The notes beneath the pieces are model-generated. The model was not told the DNA's origin. It saw only the letters and a program-made list of their open reading frames with translations, and ran no database searches. Positions 45,856-58,499 of a stretch of DNA of 64,000 nt are shown here, one piece after another. Position 1 is the stretch's first letter. Each line of letters opens with the position of its first letter. This DNA is from Centrapalus pauciflorus. Lineage: Eukaryota; Streptophyta; Magnoliopsida; Asterales; Asteraceae. The stretch covers positions 124,001 through 188,000 of the forward strand of contig JAANYP010002365.1 of the NCBI GenBank assembly GCA_020465985.1, read 5' to 3'. The translations under genes and the position numbers were made by a program.

Positions 45856-47030
45856 GAATGCCCTTGTTGGAGCCCTTTGAGATTGATCCCTACGAGCAGT
45901 TGAAGCTGCAGAAGATCTTGTCATTGATTGTTGAACACTTTGATCTCGTGGGGGTTTCGGGCAGTCCCTTGCAAAATGGCCAAGTCTGTGGAAGTTGTAG
46001 CATGCATCGTCTTTTCGAGGACAATGCTCCCAGTGATGGCCCTTCTGCCCACAACAGAAGCAATACATGTCTTGAGTCTTGCACTCCCCAGAGTGCACTT
46101 TCCTGCATCGCCTACAGTCTCTCATTTCTGAACTGGCCGAAAAGGCTTTTCCCTTTTTGGGTGATGAGGATGGTTGATTGGATTGAGGAGAAGATCGAGA
46201 TGATCCAGACTCCCGCTGCTTTTTTGCGGCGATGGTTGAGTCGGTGCTGCGGCGGTTGAACCGATGACATATCCGGATAACAAAACAATCTGCTCCACAT
46301 TTCGAGCAGCCTCCAGCAAACCGGCAAACGTTGTATACCGAACCCCACTCATGGTTCGGCGAATCTCATAATCTAAACCGGCATCAAACCGGGCTATCTT
46401 TCTTTCCTCCGTATCAACTTGCTAGGGTGCGAACAGGCTTAATCGAGTGAACTCGACGGCGTATTGTGTAACCGTCTTTGTTCCTTGAGTCAGATTAAGA
46501 AATTTCACCTCGAGACGGCGCTTCTCATCTGCAGGACAATATTGCTGAGAGAATACTTCCTTAAACTCGCTCCAGGACATGTGTGACACTACCTCCATCG
46601 TCAACACATTAGTCATTGCATCCCACCACATAACTGCGTGCCTTGCAAACCGGACCATATCCTTTTCAGCGCAGTCGCTGATTCTGAAAGTTCGTTCGGT
46701 GGTGGTGATCCATTCCAATGCTGTGACAGCATCTCCAGTCCCATCAAAAGTAACATCCCTGTTACTTTTGAAGTCTTTAAACGTACAACCCCTTGACTTG
46801 TTAGAAGACCCGGTGTCTCCTTGTGTTTCCTCTTGATCATCTTGTTGTTGCTCCTTGTTCTTTCTTTTATCAGCCTTTGTTTTGGCTTCGGCCTCGTCTC
46901 TGGCCCTTAATTGGTCGGCAAATGACTGAGCCTGCTCAGCCATTCTTTTGGATTGTAGTTCGTTATTCTGTTCCATGAGAGCTTTCGTCATCTGGAACAT
47001 TTGTTGAGGAGTCATATCGTCTCCTGACAT
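45856..47030 (-). pseudogene. gag of element D (broken)
   Basis: ATG at 47028-47030 (MSGDDMTPQQMFQM) after CAGAAC. It reads through DRKN-rich helices, CTFKDFKSN and ALEWITTTERTF to YAVEFTRLSLFAP, then TAG at about 46422-46424. A shift lies in the linker near 46130. The second zinc knuckle reads CYNFHRLGHFARDC (Phe for Cys); CFCCGQKGHHWEHC is intact. A few codons are missing near 46650 (RFARHAVMWW). Confidence 0.85.
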
Positions 47031-47033
47031 GTT

Positions 47034-48761
47034 CTGAAATATAACAATTTATATTTAGAACATTTAGTTGTAAGTCCTAAATGTTTACAGTTACCCTTTA
47101 TTTGTCCCCGTGTGCATGTCAATCCTATCTTAGTTCGGATCATTTCCTAGGAGTCCATTCTAATATCATAACCTAAGTTTGAGTCCAATTCCTCGCGGAC
47201 ACTTTAAACCTCAAACTAATGCTCTGATACCAAACTGTGACGTCCTCATATTTTGATAATATAATTGGAATCACCAGGATCAACACACAACCCAATGAAT
47301 AACATGATAATTAAAATTGATGCTTAATTCAAATTTCAGCAGCTCCACACTAAAGCAATAAATATAAGTGTCTACAGTGATAAAGACTAACTATTACAAC
47401 AACATAATTGTTTTGAAAGTATCAAATCCCAGCCCAAAGCTACAAACATCTGTGTACCAATAGCTTCTAAAGTCTTTGGGATATTGAATTGAAATTGATT
47501 AGGTAGAAAGTCCAGCTACATCTTTGCCTTTGCCTGAAAACATTGTGAGTCAACAGTAAGCTAATTTGCTTAGTGAGATAACAGATTATACATTCAACAA
47601 ATATTTCTTTACAAACATAATGTGTAAACAGGCAGTGTAAGCCTCATAGTATGTGAAAAACCATGCAGTGCAAGCATGGGGTTGGCAGTTCAAATGCTGA
47701 TCGGGGATGTGCCGAACCTGACCAGGATGACAAGTGGAATGATCAGTCCCCAACAGTGGCCTGCTGTCAGCCCCAATCCAGGTCGCATCAGATTGTGAAG
47801 TAATGATCATGCAGTGCAAGCATGATGTAAATATATGCACTTTCAAACGAACGCTGGCTACATGTGTGTTACATGTCAAGTACGAGTGTGCATCATAACA
47901 ACAAATCAATCATGAGTGCTAATTAATGTATATGAACAATGTGAACATGCCATTGAATATGTAAAACGTGAATGCAAAGACAATAACTGTTAGAATGATA
48001 ATCTATTACTCACAGTGGTTTGTAGAGTGTGATTTGTCTCTGAATCAATGTGTGTTTGATAACACCACAATGATCTGTCAAGTCAGTGTAATAGTGAATT
48101 TATGTTAGTAATTGATTAAAACTTAAATTCTGAAAATTAAGTGTAATTGGATCTGAATTCGGACCACATCTGAATTCGGATGGTCCGAAATACTATTGAT
48201 CTGAAATAGGGTTGAAGTTCAAATTGGGTATTGGTCCAGAATGAGGCAAGGTCCGAAATGAGTGTTGGTCTGAATTAGGCTGGGGTCCGAATTGGGATAC
48301 TGGTCCGAACCCGGATGGATCCGGATTGGGATGGACCCGAATACGGATGGTCCGAACCGAGTTCATTAGGTCCGTGTTCTTACTTAATTATTTTCCAACT
48401 TTTTCCAGAAAATACTTTCTGACCATTTTTGCATGTTTCTGTATCTAAAATTGCAAATATGAACTTTATTGTACATTTTTAACTTATAACATAACACTAA
48501 TATATCAATTAAACCCATTTATGTCCATTTTTCATCAAATATCGATGAACACACACACTAAATCACACACTAACTTCAAAATCATACTTAGGAATGGAAT
48601 TTGAATCTGAAATTTGGTATACTACATTATCAATACTCGATTTTAACATTGCAACACTAATATCCAACATGCATTAACATATGAGATCAAAATCATATGA
48701 TTCGGTTTACACCAAAACCGAACCAAAATGTCCAAAAATTGCAAGTTTGAGTGAATCTTAC
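47034..48761 (-). other. Predicted leader intron of element D
   Basis: Minus strand: donor GAG|GTAAGAT in the 5' LTR (starts 48761), acceptor TATATTTCAG ending at 47034, 3 nt before the gag ATG. 1728 bp. No ATG occurs between the GA/CT tract near 48905 and the donor. Confidence 0.57.
47221..47232 (-). other. Primer binding site of element D
   Basis: Minus-strand TGGTATCAGAGC, exact initiator tRNA-Met match, three bases from the LTR. Confidence 0.88.
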
Positions 48762-49207
48762 CTCAAAGTGATGATTGTAGTGGTTATAGTTCCTTAATTT
48801 CGACTTGATTCCAGATTTTCAACCTCCAATTCAACGTTTTTATGGTTTTGATTTGTGGAATGGTGAAGAACCGTGGGTCTTAGAGAGAGAAAGACAGAGA
48901 TCGAGAGAGTAGAGAGAGTGTAATATATTGCAAAATGAATGACTTTCCATCTTTTATTTGATATTTTGGCACATTTGCACATTATACCCCTCAACTTTGT
49001 ATTTTGTTATTTAACCGATTTTAAATGTCCGGATCGATTTCTTCAAGTTATGCTCGCTCAGAAAACTACCATGAGGATTTCTCCTCATCTTTTTTATTTT
49101 TAAATTTGTGATCAAAACTTTCTTAAATTGACATAATAATCCATTAATACAATAATTGAATCGTTAAAATTTGTAAATTGCATGTACCTAAAATTAGGGA
49201 TGTTACA
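47236..49207 (-). repeat. 5' LTR of element D (1972 bp)
   Basis: Complement of TGTAACATCC...GACGTCACA. It contains the TTCGGACC cluster (48150-48380), the splice donor at 48761/48762 and GA tracts at 48881-48922. It is flanked by TSD gaagc. Confidence 0.92.
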
Positions 49208-49212
49208 GAAGC

Positions 49213-50284
49213 CCTACAGGAAGTGTATGGAAACGGGTCAGATAGGAAAGGAATTTGCAGAATTCCCTCCTGTGAATGGCTATCTCGCATTCGGTTAGAC
49301 CAGTTAATGCAGTATGCAGATGCAAATGTACCAACAAACAAGTAAGCAGCACGTATGCTAAGTAATTACATAGAATGTAAAAGTGAGCATGCAGTCCAAG
49401 GCATATTAGATATCCAAATTTAGCAATGTCAAAAGTAAGTTCCTAACATACAATAAAGTAATCAAGGAACATGCAGCATCAGTTGTCCGGTTTCAGCAGT
49501 GTCTATCATACGTTCCTAACATACAATTAAGTAATCAAGGAACAAGCAATAAAAGATGTTTCCATACAAGTCAGTAACAATCACCAATAAGTACCGAAAC
49601 ATATGCAAGTAAGTAATGTAATCTGTCACTCACAGCGGTCCTGAGCAATGCAGTTACAATATAGTGCTTAAGCAAGTTAAGCTGTCCGTATTACTCTTTC
49701 AGACCGGTCAGTTCCAATTCTAACATATCAATAACAATTTCATACACATGATCTATATATAATCCTAATTGTATTAATTAGGGTAATTATCATGTTTCGT
49801 TGCCGAGTCTGTAATAGTTCCTAATGTCACAGAGTGAGACTATCCTTAGCATCTGTCCAATAAGTCCATAAGAACTCCTTTAGGTCAGTACCAATGTATA
49901 ACGTTGAGTCTCTAGCAGATTCCTATGGTTTCCTAGGTTTTTACCTAGGTATGGCCTTGTTTCAAGACCAAACATAGGGCAAGCAAGGCAGAAACATATC
50001 ACACATAAGCATAACATGTCATAGGCATATTTTAATCCCACAAGTTAGTAGCCAAAGTCTCAGGTAAAGTAGGTTAAGATTTTAGGGCGATGGCCTAAAC
50101 CTTGGCCACTTATCTAGGCCAAATAGGCCATTCTCGGACAACTCTTAACCAAGGCAGGATACTTAGGGACAACCAAGGCCAAACATGAGCCATTTGGTGT
50201 CCTTAATGCACATGTCATGTTTCACGTCATAACTAGGTAGTTAAGTCATGGTTGTCCTTTTTATAGGCCAAGGTCATTTTCAAG
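49213..50284 (-). repeat. Solo LTR F, middle part
   Basis: LTR sequence between D and H2, with no coding potential. It holds a direct repeat of about 38 bp (TTCCTAACATACAAT... at 49439 and 49512). It ends with ttttcaag (50277-50284), the target site of H2. Confidence 0.7.
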
Positions 50285-50929
50285 TAGTGCTGGCAATTGT
50301 GGGCCATTTTTTAAAATCTGGACAGATTTGGGCTAAATAAAATGATTAATGGGTTTCCTTGGACTATTAGTTTATAGAGATGGGGCCAAACTGGACCAAT
50401 TTGAAATCCACGTTTTTTTTACGGGCCAAATTGGGTTAACTTAAACACTCATTCAGGGCCAATATAAAGTTGTGATGTCGTATATTCCCCTAATCCCCCA
50501 TTTCTGAATTCTGAAGGGTGAAACTGACGACAAATCGACAATTCAAGTTCCGTCTTCCATTCACTATCGTTGTTCTCCTCTACTCTTCTAGGCATCTGCT
50601 AATCGATGCTTCTCTGATGTTCATGAAGAATCTCCATTAATGCTTAGAATCTCCATCACTGCTCCTTCTCTTCATCTTGGTTCATTGCTTCTCATGTCGC
50701 AAACCAGGTTCATCTTTCGTCTCTCTCTTAATCTGCTCTCTCGATCGCTTTAAACTTTCATTTACGTTCTAATCACAGTGTATAAATCGACCGCGTTGAT
50801 TACATTACGAATTCCACATGAAATAATTTCAGAATAGATGCTTAGGATTTTTACCTTTTTTGGGTTTCTAGAAAAAGAATCTGAATATTGTCACAGCTTA
50901 GGTGTTTAGTGGTTTATAAAATCTGAATC

Positions 50930-51195
<266 letters not shown>

Positions 51196-51813
51196 ATATA
51201 AATATATTGCCAAATTGATTTGAGTGTCCATCGTAGTACCAAAAAAATGTTTGTTTTTATATAAACCAATTTCAGGTTTGATTTTCGATTTCAACATGTG
51301 GCTTTTTGGTATTGGTTTGCAATGTTTGGGTCTGTTTTTGGCTATAAAACCAAGAAGTGTGAGCTACTAAATTTTTGGTTTTAATTCTAATTACATTCTA
51401 AATAAGATGCATAATCAGAAGCTATTATTTTAATTAAAAGAAAATTTTGTTAAACAACAAAAGTAGATTACGATTTCGTTTGTTATATCATCAAACATTG
51501 ATGATTTAATCAAGAATGTGACTAAAATAATCATAGACTTGATTGAATTGAAAGAAAGTTCCAAGCAAGGTAATATGAAATGTCAATCGAAATAGTGCTA
51601 CGAAGTTGATGTAAATTGTAAGCGAAATGATTATGGTTTGTAAATTGCAAGTTAACATTAACATAGTCTTTATAATAAGCATCATCATTTATATATGTGT
51701 GCATAGTCAATCAAAGATTGTTGTATTTAGAATTTAGCTTTTGATTTGTCAACTCTCTTGTTTAATCTTTTATTTATCTATTGCGCTTTTGTTGTAGATA
51801 AAAAGAGAGTTCT

Positions 51814-53794
51814 TTGATGTCAAACTCAGAAAATATATACACAACAAATGAAAATGAGGGTAGTTCATCAACCTTTTGTAGAGATCGTTCTTTAGTGTGG
51901 GATTATTTTGCTAGATTACCACTTGGGGATGATGGAGTTCAAAAGGCAAGTTGCACCACATGCGGAATGTATAGCGCCAACCCAAGTTCTGGCACATCTC
52001 ACATGAAACGACATATCCCCAAGTGCTTTAACACTGATGAACCCGGTCCTCCACAAAAAACGATATCCTTTAGATCAAACTGCATATAGGGAGAACATGG
52101 CCATGGTGATAATTAAACATAATTATCCTGTTAGTTATGTTGAACACGATAGAACAAGGCATTTGCATAAGTTTCTACATTTTGATGCAAGATCTGTTAC
52201 TAGGAACACGACAAAGGCAGATGTATTGAAAGTTTATGAGAAAGAAAAGATCAAATTAAAAAAGGAGTTGGAAAAAGTAAATGGTAGAATATGTTTGACG
52301 TCTAATTTATGGACTTCTATTACAGGTGATGGGTATATGACTTTAACAGCTCATTACATAGATGATCAATGGGTTTTGAGGAAAAAAGTGCTGATATTTA
52401 GACGTATACTCCCTCCTCATAGTGGTCCTCTTTTAGCGGAGTATATAATTAATTTTTTAAAAGATTGGGGCATTGAGAAAAAGATTTTTTCTATCACGTA
52501 AGATAATGCAAAATACAATGATGGTATAGTCGAATCATTGAAGGATCATTTACGATTAAATGACGCCTTACTTTGCGATGGAGATTTCATACATGTGCGT
52601 TGTGGAGCGCATGTATTAAATTTATTTGTGAAGGTTCGGGACTCGGAGAGATATGTAAGAGGAAGTAGTACAAGGAAATTTAAGTTTGCGGAATGTATTG
52701 CACACCTTCAATTGCAATGTAAGAGTCATGTAGGACAAGATGTTATGACAAGATGGAATTCCACATATCTTATGCTTGAAAGTGCATTAGTTTATCGTCG
52801 TGCTTATGCTCGATTGCAGCTAGTTGATTCAAATTACAAGACATGCCCGTCACAAGAGGAATGGATAAGGATAGAAAGGATCACAAAGTTTCTGAAACCT
52901 TTGCATGACATCACGACTTTATTTTCTGGAAGATCATATCCTACTTCCAATTTTTATTTTAATTCTGTATGGAAAATCCAATTGCTTCTTCAGGTTGAAA
53001 TTCAAAATTCTGACCCTCTTATAAGTATGATGGCGAGTGATATGAAAACAAAATTTAATAAATATAGGGAGAGCTACAGTACGGTGTTATCTTTTGCAGT
53101 TGTTTTAGATCCTCGATATAAGCTTGTAGTTGTTGAGTATTATTTTGAAAAACTTGGCATGGAGGATGGTGAGCGTTTGGAAAAAGTAAGAAGTATACGC
53201 GATAGTTTTTATGAGCTATATGATGAGTACAAGATTTTGTCTACTGTCGCACACGATTCATCCATTGCATTGGGTTCAAATGTTCATGTAGAAGATACAC
53301 ATGATGACTTCGATGGGCTCGATTTTTTTCGAAGTAAACTTAACCGACCTGAGAGGGTTAAGTCACAGCTTGATATGTACTTAGAGGAACCTTCAATTGA
53401 TAGAAGACAAAATGTTGATATTTTGCAGTTTTGGAAAGATAATCAAGGGAGGTATCCAGAGTTAGCTTTCTTGGCTCGTGATATTTTTAGCATATTGATC
53501 ACTACAGTGGCTTCAGAGTCATCTTTTAGCATTGGTGGTCGAATTATAAGCAAATATAGAAGTTCATTGTCATCTTCAAATGCCGATGCATTGTTATGCT
53601 CCCGTGATTGGTTGTTCGACATAGAAGGTATTATATTTCATTCACTTTGTATCTTTATCTTTATGTATTTCATATATTTTATATTCGGCTATTAAATATT
53701 AATTTTAAGTTTTTATAGATGTTTAGATATTGAAGATGACGTTGAGGAAGAAGACATCGTGGAAGATTTTGAAGCATTTATTCCATCTTACTGA
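51814..53794 (+). pseudogene. hAT transposase of H2 (BED-type, RICESLEEPER-like), one frameshift and one stop
   Basis: BED zinc finger 51895-52025 (VWDYFARL, CTTCG, then HMKRHIPKC). A 1-nt shift in an A-run near 52058 precedes DQTAYRENMAMVIIKHNYPV. LTSNLWTS (52295-52318) has Asn where the family normally has the first catalytic Asp. TAA at 52499-52501 precedes DNAKYND. Then CGAHVLNLFV (52600), MTRWNSTYLMLE (52745), FLKPLHDITTLFSG (52890), FAVVLDPRYKL (53093) and the hAT dimerisation block FWKDNQGRYPELAFLARDI to TTVASESSFSIGGR (53432-53542). A last exon 53727-53794 gives an acidic tail ending FIPSY. Dead as it stands, but recently so. Confidence 0.88.
53628..53726 (+). other. Predicted last intron of the H2 transposase (99 bp)
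   Basis: GAAG|GTATTA at the left, TGTTTAG|ATATTG at the right. Joining keeps the frame (DIEDIEDDVEEED) and gives the acidic C-terminus typical of plant hAT transposases, ending TGA 53792-53794. Confidence 0.7.
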
Positions 53795-54027
53795 TAGTAT
53801 GAAATTAAAACATTGAAATTGTTTGTTAATTGAAATTTTTGATGAAATTGGTACATACTTTAATGAAAAATTGTTTTTGTTAAAAACAACACGTTTTGGC
53901 CCATGGTTCGTTTTGCCCATGGCCCATTTGGCCTGTTTTTAAAATGGCCCGTTTTTTGGCCCACAACCCATTTGGCCCATTACCAAATCCAACCCAGCCT
54001 GCCCATTTTGCCACCTCTATTTTCAAC

Positions 54028-55521
54028 TACATCAAGGCCAAGCAAGTCATTTCAGTTTCTAAGGGTTCACAACAATAAAACAAGTGTTTTTTTTGTTTAA
54101 AGTTAAGTCTCAAAGTCAATGGATCAAGTGGTGCATTTTTAGGCCATTAAAGAGCATTAATCGGGTCCATTAGGCCCAATAGTTGGAACAACAGGTCAAT
54201 TACATATATTCGAGTTTATCAAGTCAAAATACATCAAATTCACGTTTTGGTCATTTGTAAGGTCCAATCATACCTCATGAACTTGTTCATGCCTCGTTTC
54301 TATTCCTTCTGTCCAAGTCTTTTTAAGGTTCAAAATCAAGTCCAATGGCGTAACAAAACATGTACACAAGTCCCTTTTACCTATCCAACCATTTATCAAT
54401 TTGATTAACAACAAATAAGTGCAAAAATTCAGATTTAAAAGCCCTAAAAGGCTGTCCAAAACCGGTAGCATCAAGGACCATTTCTAAACTTTTAAAACTT
54501 GATAATTGCATTTATTTGGTCCCAAAGCAAATCAATTTCACACACAAGACATTGCCAAGCACATTTGGGTCAATTCTAAGCCACATAGCAACTAACAATC
54601 GGGGTTTTAACCTTTTTTAAATCTCGGACAGCAGCTTAGCCGAGGGCTGCTGCTGTCTTCGATCTTCTGGTCCAATTTTCAGCCTTTAAGCATTCTTTTC
54701 TGGGTCAAAACTCACAAGAACATTAAGGGACATGTCTAAGATCAAGATAGGTCTATTTCTAATGTGTTTTCAGTTCATTTAGACACCCAAAACAGCCCTA
54801 TTTTTCTGTTTTATGCTCGACAGCAGCAGCAGCTCAAAGCCTCGTTTTTGGGCTTTAAACCGAGAAGAATAAGAGGAAAAACATCAAACTAACTTTGGTC
54901 CGAGTATTACGTCCAAGCAAAATCGAATCCTAAACTCGTGCAAAAACAACCTCAAACATTTCAGAATTTGCATTTCCGATTTTAGCATAAAAACCGAAAA
55001 TAATGAAGAGTTTATGGGCGTTCTTATCTCAAATCCGAACCAAATCCTACATGCAATTGCAGACTCTTGTAGTACTCTTCGATATCTTTCCAATGATATA
55101 TCAAACTCGAGATTTGGCTAAGAGATTCAGCATTTTCCTCCCTTATTAAATCCGAAAATTCAGCCTCAATTAGCAAATCACTGATTTACCCTTAATGAAA
55201 TGCTGTATTTACCCTTGTTTGTCCTTATTTTGCATTTTAAATACAAGAAATAGCAAGGATGTATTTCTTTTTGCTAGTACTTGTCTTTTTAGACTAATTT
55301 AATTATTTCAATTAATCTTTCAATCAGCTAAATTTAATTGTTTAAATTATCTTAGCTAATTTAAGCAAGTTTCCTTAATTAATTATAACTTATTATAATT
55401 ACTTACATACAAGGCACATATTTCCCATAACTTCACATAATTAAACACAATTAGGCAAAATTACTTAAATATCCTAAGTTTGTTGCTATAATTTGTATTT
55501 TATAAATTACAGGCTATCACA
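54028..55521 (-). repeat. Solo LTR F, right part
   Basis: Promoter-proximal half of the LTR on the minus strand. It includes the B-like segment 55000-55125 and, at 54627-54657, an inverted repeat GACAGCAGC / GCTGCTGCTGTC. There is no coding sequence. It ends TGTGATAGCC (minus) next to TSD ttgca (55522-55526). Confidence 0.72.
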
Positions 55522-55526
55522 TTGCA

Positions 55527-56023
55527 AGATACAACTAACCAGGATACATTCTAGAAGATTCAATTGGTGAAATGTCAAGAAGACCCTTTCAATAAGTAGT
55601 TTTGCTTATTTGATCGCTTATCGTGATAGCTTTTGTTACTTTATCTAGATGGTTGGTTTTCCTTATATTTTCATCTATAAATAGTGGCCAAAGTTCTCAT
55701 TTGTAATAATCCTTCATTTGAGTAATACTGTGAGTTTTTAACTCTTCTTGTTCCTTACGAACTTTTAGAACTTACCAAGTGTTCTAGCTTGTGGCGTTCG
55801 AAACTTGTTAATCAACTTGGTGGGGTTGGTTGTGACGTTTTCTTAAACCAAGGTTCTTGCCTCGTTTATAGGTAACGGATCGCGGTTCTATCCATTTCTC
55901 ATAAATAAGAGGCTAGCTCCTGTCTTGGTTGGGACAGCTAGCTTATTGGTCCACTTAACATCCAATAGAACGATTGGGAAACTCGTGATCAATCTTATGA
56001 ATTCATTGGGTGTGGTCATATGA
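55527..56023 (+). repeat. 5' LTR of element G, right part
   Basis: Continues 30478-30989 after F and matches 62380-62872 (shared CTTATATTTTCATCTATAAA). It contains a TATA box TATAAATA at 55676-55683, repeated at 62531 in the 3' LTR. Confidence 0.8.
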
Positions 56024-56038
56024 TTAGGTGTTAAAGCC
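56024..56038 (+). other. Decayed primer binding site of element G
   Basis: TTAGGTGTTAAAGCC aligns with TTTGGTATCAGAGCC, the initiator tRNA-Met site, with several changes. Its position right after the LTR end supports it. Confidence 0.55.
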
Positions 56039-56711
56039 ACTTCTATTGGTTTGTTTTCTATCATACTTTATTATTCTTTTGTATCGTTTTTTTGTTTCTT
56101 CTTGTTCTTATCTTGGAATTCATGTAATAATAGTGGATCTCGTCACAAATTGACTTGATTACTATTATCAAAAAATAAAGAAGTTGGGATTTTAGTAAGT
56201 TATATATTTGGGTTCTTTATATTAATTCATGTAGTTTTGTTCCTAAAAAACAGTGGAAAGAAAAGAAAACTATAAAAAAAAGCTATCACAAAGTAAAGCA
56301 AAAAAAAGTGAAATATAAAAAAAAGAATTGAGAGAAAAAAGAAGTAGCAAAAAAAAAAAAGAAGAGAAAGAAAAAAATTTGAGGAATGTTAATAATTTTG
56401 TTTAGTACTATATATTTTTTTTTGTTTTGTTACACTCACGTATATTGAATTTTTTTGGTACGTTTTGAATTCCTCAAGGCACAAGCCTAACTTGAATTTG
56501 CTTTCTTTTAGTTTGTTTTGAACTTTAAGAATTAATAAGAGGGGTAAAAGGTAGTGTGGTAAGATCAATCGAGGGAAAAAATCTTTGTTGCATATACGAG
56601 TGTTGAGTGATCAATCAACTTGAGAGAAACACATAAGGAAGAGCGGAGAGGTCATAATCTTATTATTATTTATTCATCGGGTGAGATCACATCATACTCA
56701 TTGGTTTTTTC
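56039..56711 (+). other. Untranslated leader of element G
   Basis: A-rich (runs at 56265-56375), no coding potential. A TTTTTTCCAG acceptor-like site at 56705-56714 immediately precedes the gag frame. Confidence 0.6.
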
Positions 56712-57800
56712 CAGATATATAAGTTGGTTGATGACCAATCTCTTCCAAATCTTCAAGTTCAAGCTCTCATGGATGAAATGCGACGATTAATGAGAGCCGA
56801 GTTCACACAAGTACTTGAAAGAATGGAACAATTGGAGGCACGAATAACACATGAACGAACACCATCACAAGTTTCTTATGAAAATCATGATTACGATTCT
56901 AGAGGTGAGAATGGGATGAGGAATTTCAAAGAAGACCACCTTGACGAAGGCAACATAGAGACGACAACTTGACTTCAATAAAGATGAAAATTCCATATTT
57001 CCAAGGAAAGTCGGATCCAGAAGCTTTCATCGATTTGGAGACTAAGATGAAAGTCATCTTTGATTGCCATGAATACTCCAACCGGAAGAAGTTAAAACTC
57101 GCCATTGTTGAATTTACTGATTATGCACTAACATGATCAACTTGTGATTAGTAGACGAAGAAATAAAGAGAGACCCATCGATACTTGGGAAGAAATGAGG
57201 AGGGTCATGAGGCGACGTTTTGTACCAAGTCTTTACTACCATGACCTTCACAACAAACTTTAAAGTCTGAATCAAGGAAGTAAGGGGTTGTTTGTTTACA
57301 TCTTAATTGAATGATTAAGAAGTCATTCAAAGGTAAAATGACCTCTTAATGATTCAATTAAGAGGTAAACAAATATAGCCTAAGTCTGGTGAAGATTACT
57401 TCAATGAAATGGAGGTTATTATGATCCGGGCAAATATTCAAGAGGATCGAGAAGCGACCATGGCGAGGTTCTTAAATTGTCTCAATTATCAAATTCGAGA
57501 TTGTGCTGAGATGCACCATTATGTTGAGATTAAGGACATGGTTCATATGGCAGTTAAGATTGAAAACAATTCAAGAGAGGAGGTGCGTCAAGAACGAATG
57601 CTTGGAAAGCAAGTAGCTCCTAAAGGCCCAAAAATTCAAACTCTTCTAATCCCAAATCTGGATCAAAAAACCTTTCAAACGAGAAACCTAAATCTAAAGT
57701 TCCTAAGACTCGTGATATAAAATGTTTTAAGTGCCTTGGCATGGGTCATATTGCAAGTCAATGTCCAAACAAGCTTGCAATGGTGATCAAAGAAGATGGA
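56712..57800 (+). pseudogene. gag of element G (broken, MITE inside)
   Basis: The frame opens QIYKLVDDQSLPNLQVQALM from 56712; no ATG is at the start, so initiation is lost or lies upstream. A coiled region follows, then KIPYFQGKSDPEAFIDLE after a shift near 56965. Stops occur near 57134 and 57155. A MITE at 57284-57380 interrupts LNQGSK and is followed by MIRANIQEDREATMARFLN and MVHMAVKIE. The zinc knuckle CFKCLGMGHIASQC is at about 57723-57764. It is close in wording to element A's gag. Confidence 0.8.
57284..57380 (+). mobile_element. PIF/Harbinger-type mini-MITE (97 bp)
   Basis: 3-bp duplication taa (57281-57283 and 57381-57383). Inverted ends GGGGTTGTTTGTTTAC and (complement) GGCTATATTTGTTTACC. 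The interior is nearly palindromic (CTTAATTGAATGATTAAGA against TCTTAATGATTCAATTAAG). It cleanly interrupts the gag text of G. Confidence 0.83.
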
Positions 57801-58334
57801 GAAATCGAAATAGATGCTTCTGAATCCTCACACGAAGACACAGATGAGGAAGAAGAGCTAGCAGTTGAAGGAGAATTGTTGGTGGCAAGACGAGCCTTAA
57901 GCACCCATTTTAAGGAAGAAGATGATGCACAAAGGGAGAACATATTTCACACTTGGTGTTATGTTCAAGGCAAGGTATGTAGTGTTATAATTGATGGTGG
58001 GAGTTGTACTAATGTGGCTGGCGTTACCGACGATGAAGCATCAAATGCCATATACACTCCAATGGCTTAATGCTAGTGCTGAGTGCGAGTTACAAAGCAG
58101 GTTTTGGTGTTGTTTCGTATCGGTAAGTATGAAGATGAAGTCCTATGTGATGTTGTACCTATGCAAGCAAGCCATTTGCTACTTGGTAGGCCATGGCAAT
58201 ATGATCAGCACGTGAAACACGATGGCTTCACCAACAAGTACACCCTTGTTCACAAAATCAAGTCCTTAAATCTTGTGCCAATGTCACCCAGTCAAGTTTA
58301 TGAGGATCAAGTCCGACTTCAAAAGGATGCGTAG
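57801..58334 (+). pseudogene. Protease region of element G
   Basis: An acidic spacer (ESSHEDTDEEEEL) follows the knuckle, then NIFHTWCYVQGKVC and VIIDGGSC near 57990. The family active site is D-S/T-G; here D-G-G. A shift separates the second half, VLCDVVPMQASHLLLGRPW (58139-58195). Confidence 0.72.
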
Positions 58335-58499
58335 AACAAAGACAGTGAGTCCAAGGAAAGCAATGAACACAAGAAGGGTTCAAACAAAAAACAAAAAGAT
58401 AAGAAAACTTGGTGGGTGAAAAGGAGAGTCTATATTGTGCACTTGCAAAGTGATATAGAAGAAGCCTTGAATTCGGAGATGTCTTTTGTGCTTCTTTTA

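Larger units (their letters stand above)
31521..49207 (-). mobile_element. Element D: Tekay/Del-like chromovirus related to C, containing E
   Basis: TSD gaagc (31516-31520 and 49208-49212). 5' LTR 47236-49207 (1972 bp); 3' LTR 31521-31936 plus 40821-42385 (about 1980 bp), interrupted by E. The coding region 42423-47030 is close to C and shares its RT intron, but the LTR 3' ends differ (D ends GACGTCACA, C ends CGTCTCA). It has numerous stops and shifts, a zinc-knuckle Cys change and loss of the protease active site. Confidence 0.92.

Noticed and set aside
51814..53794. BED-finger gene as a host (domesticated) gene
   Set aside because: It sits between matched hAT ends with an 8-bp duplication and has a frameshift and a stop, so it is a transposon gene, not a domesticated one.
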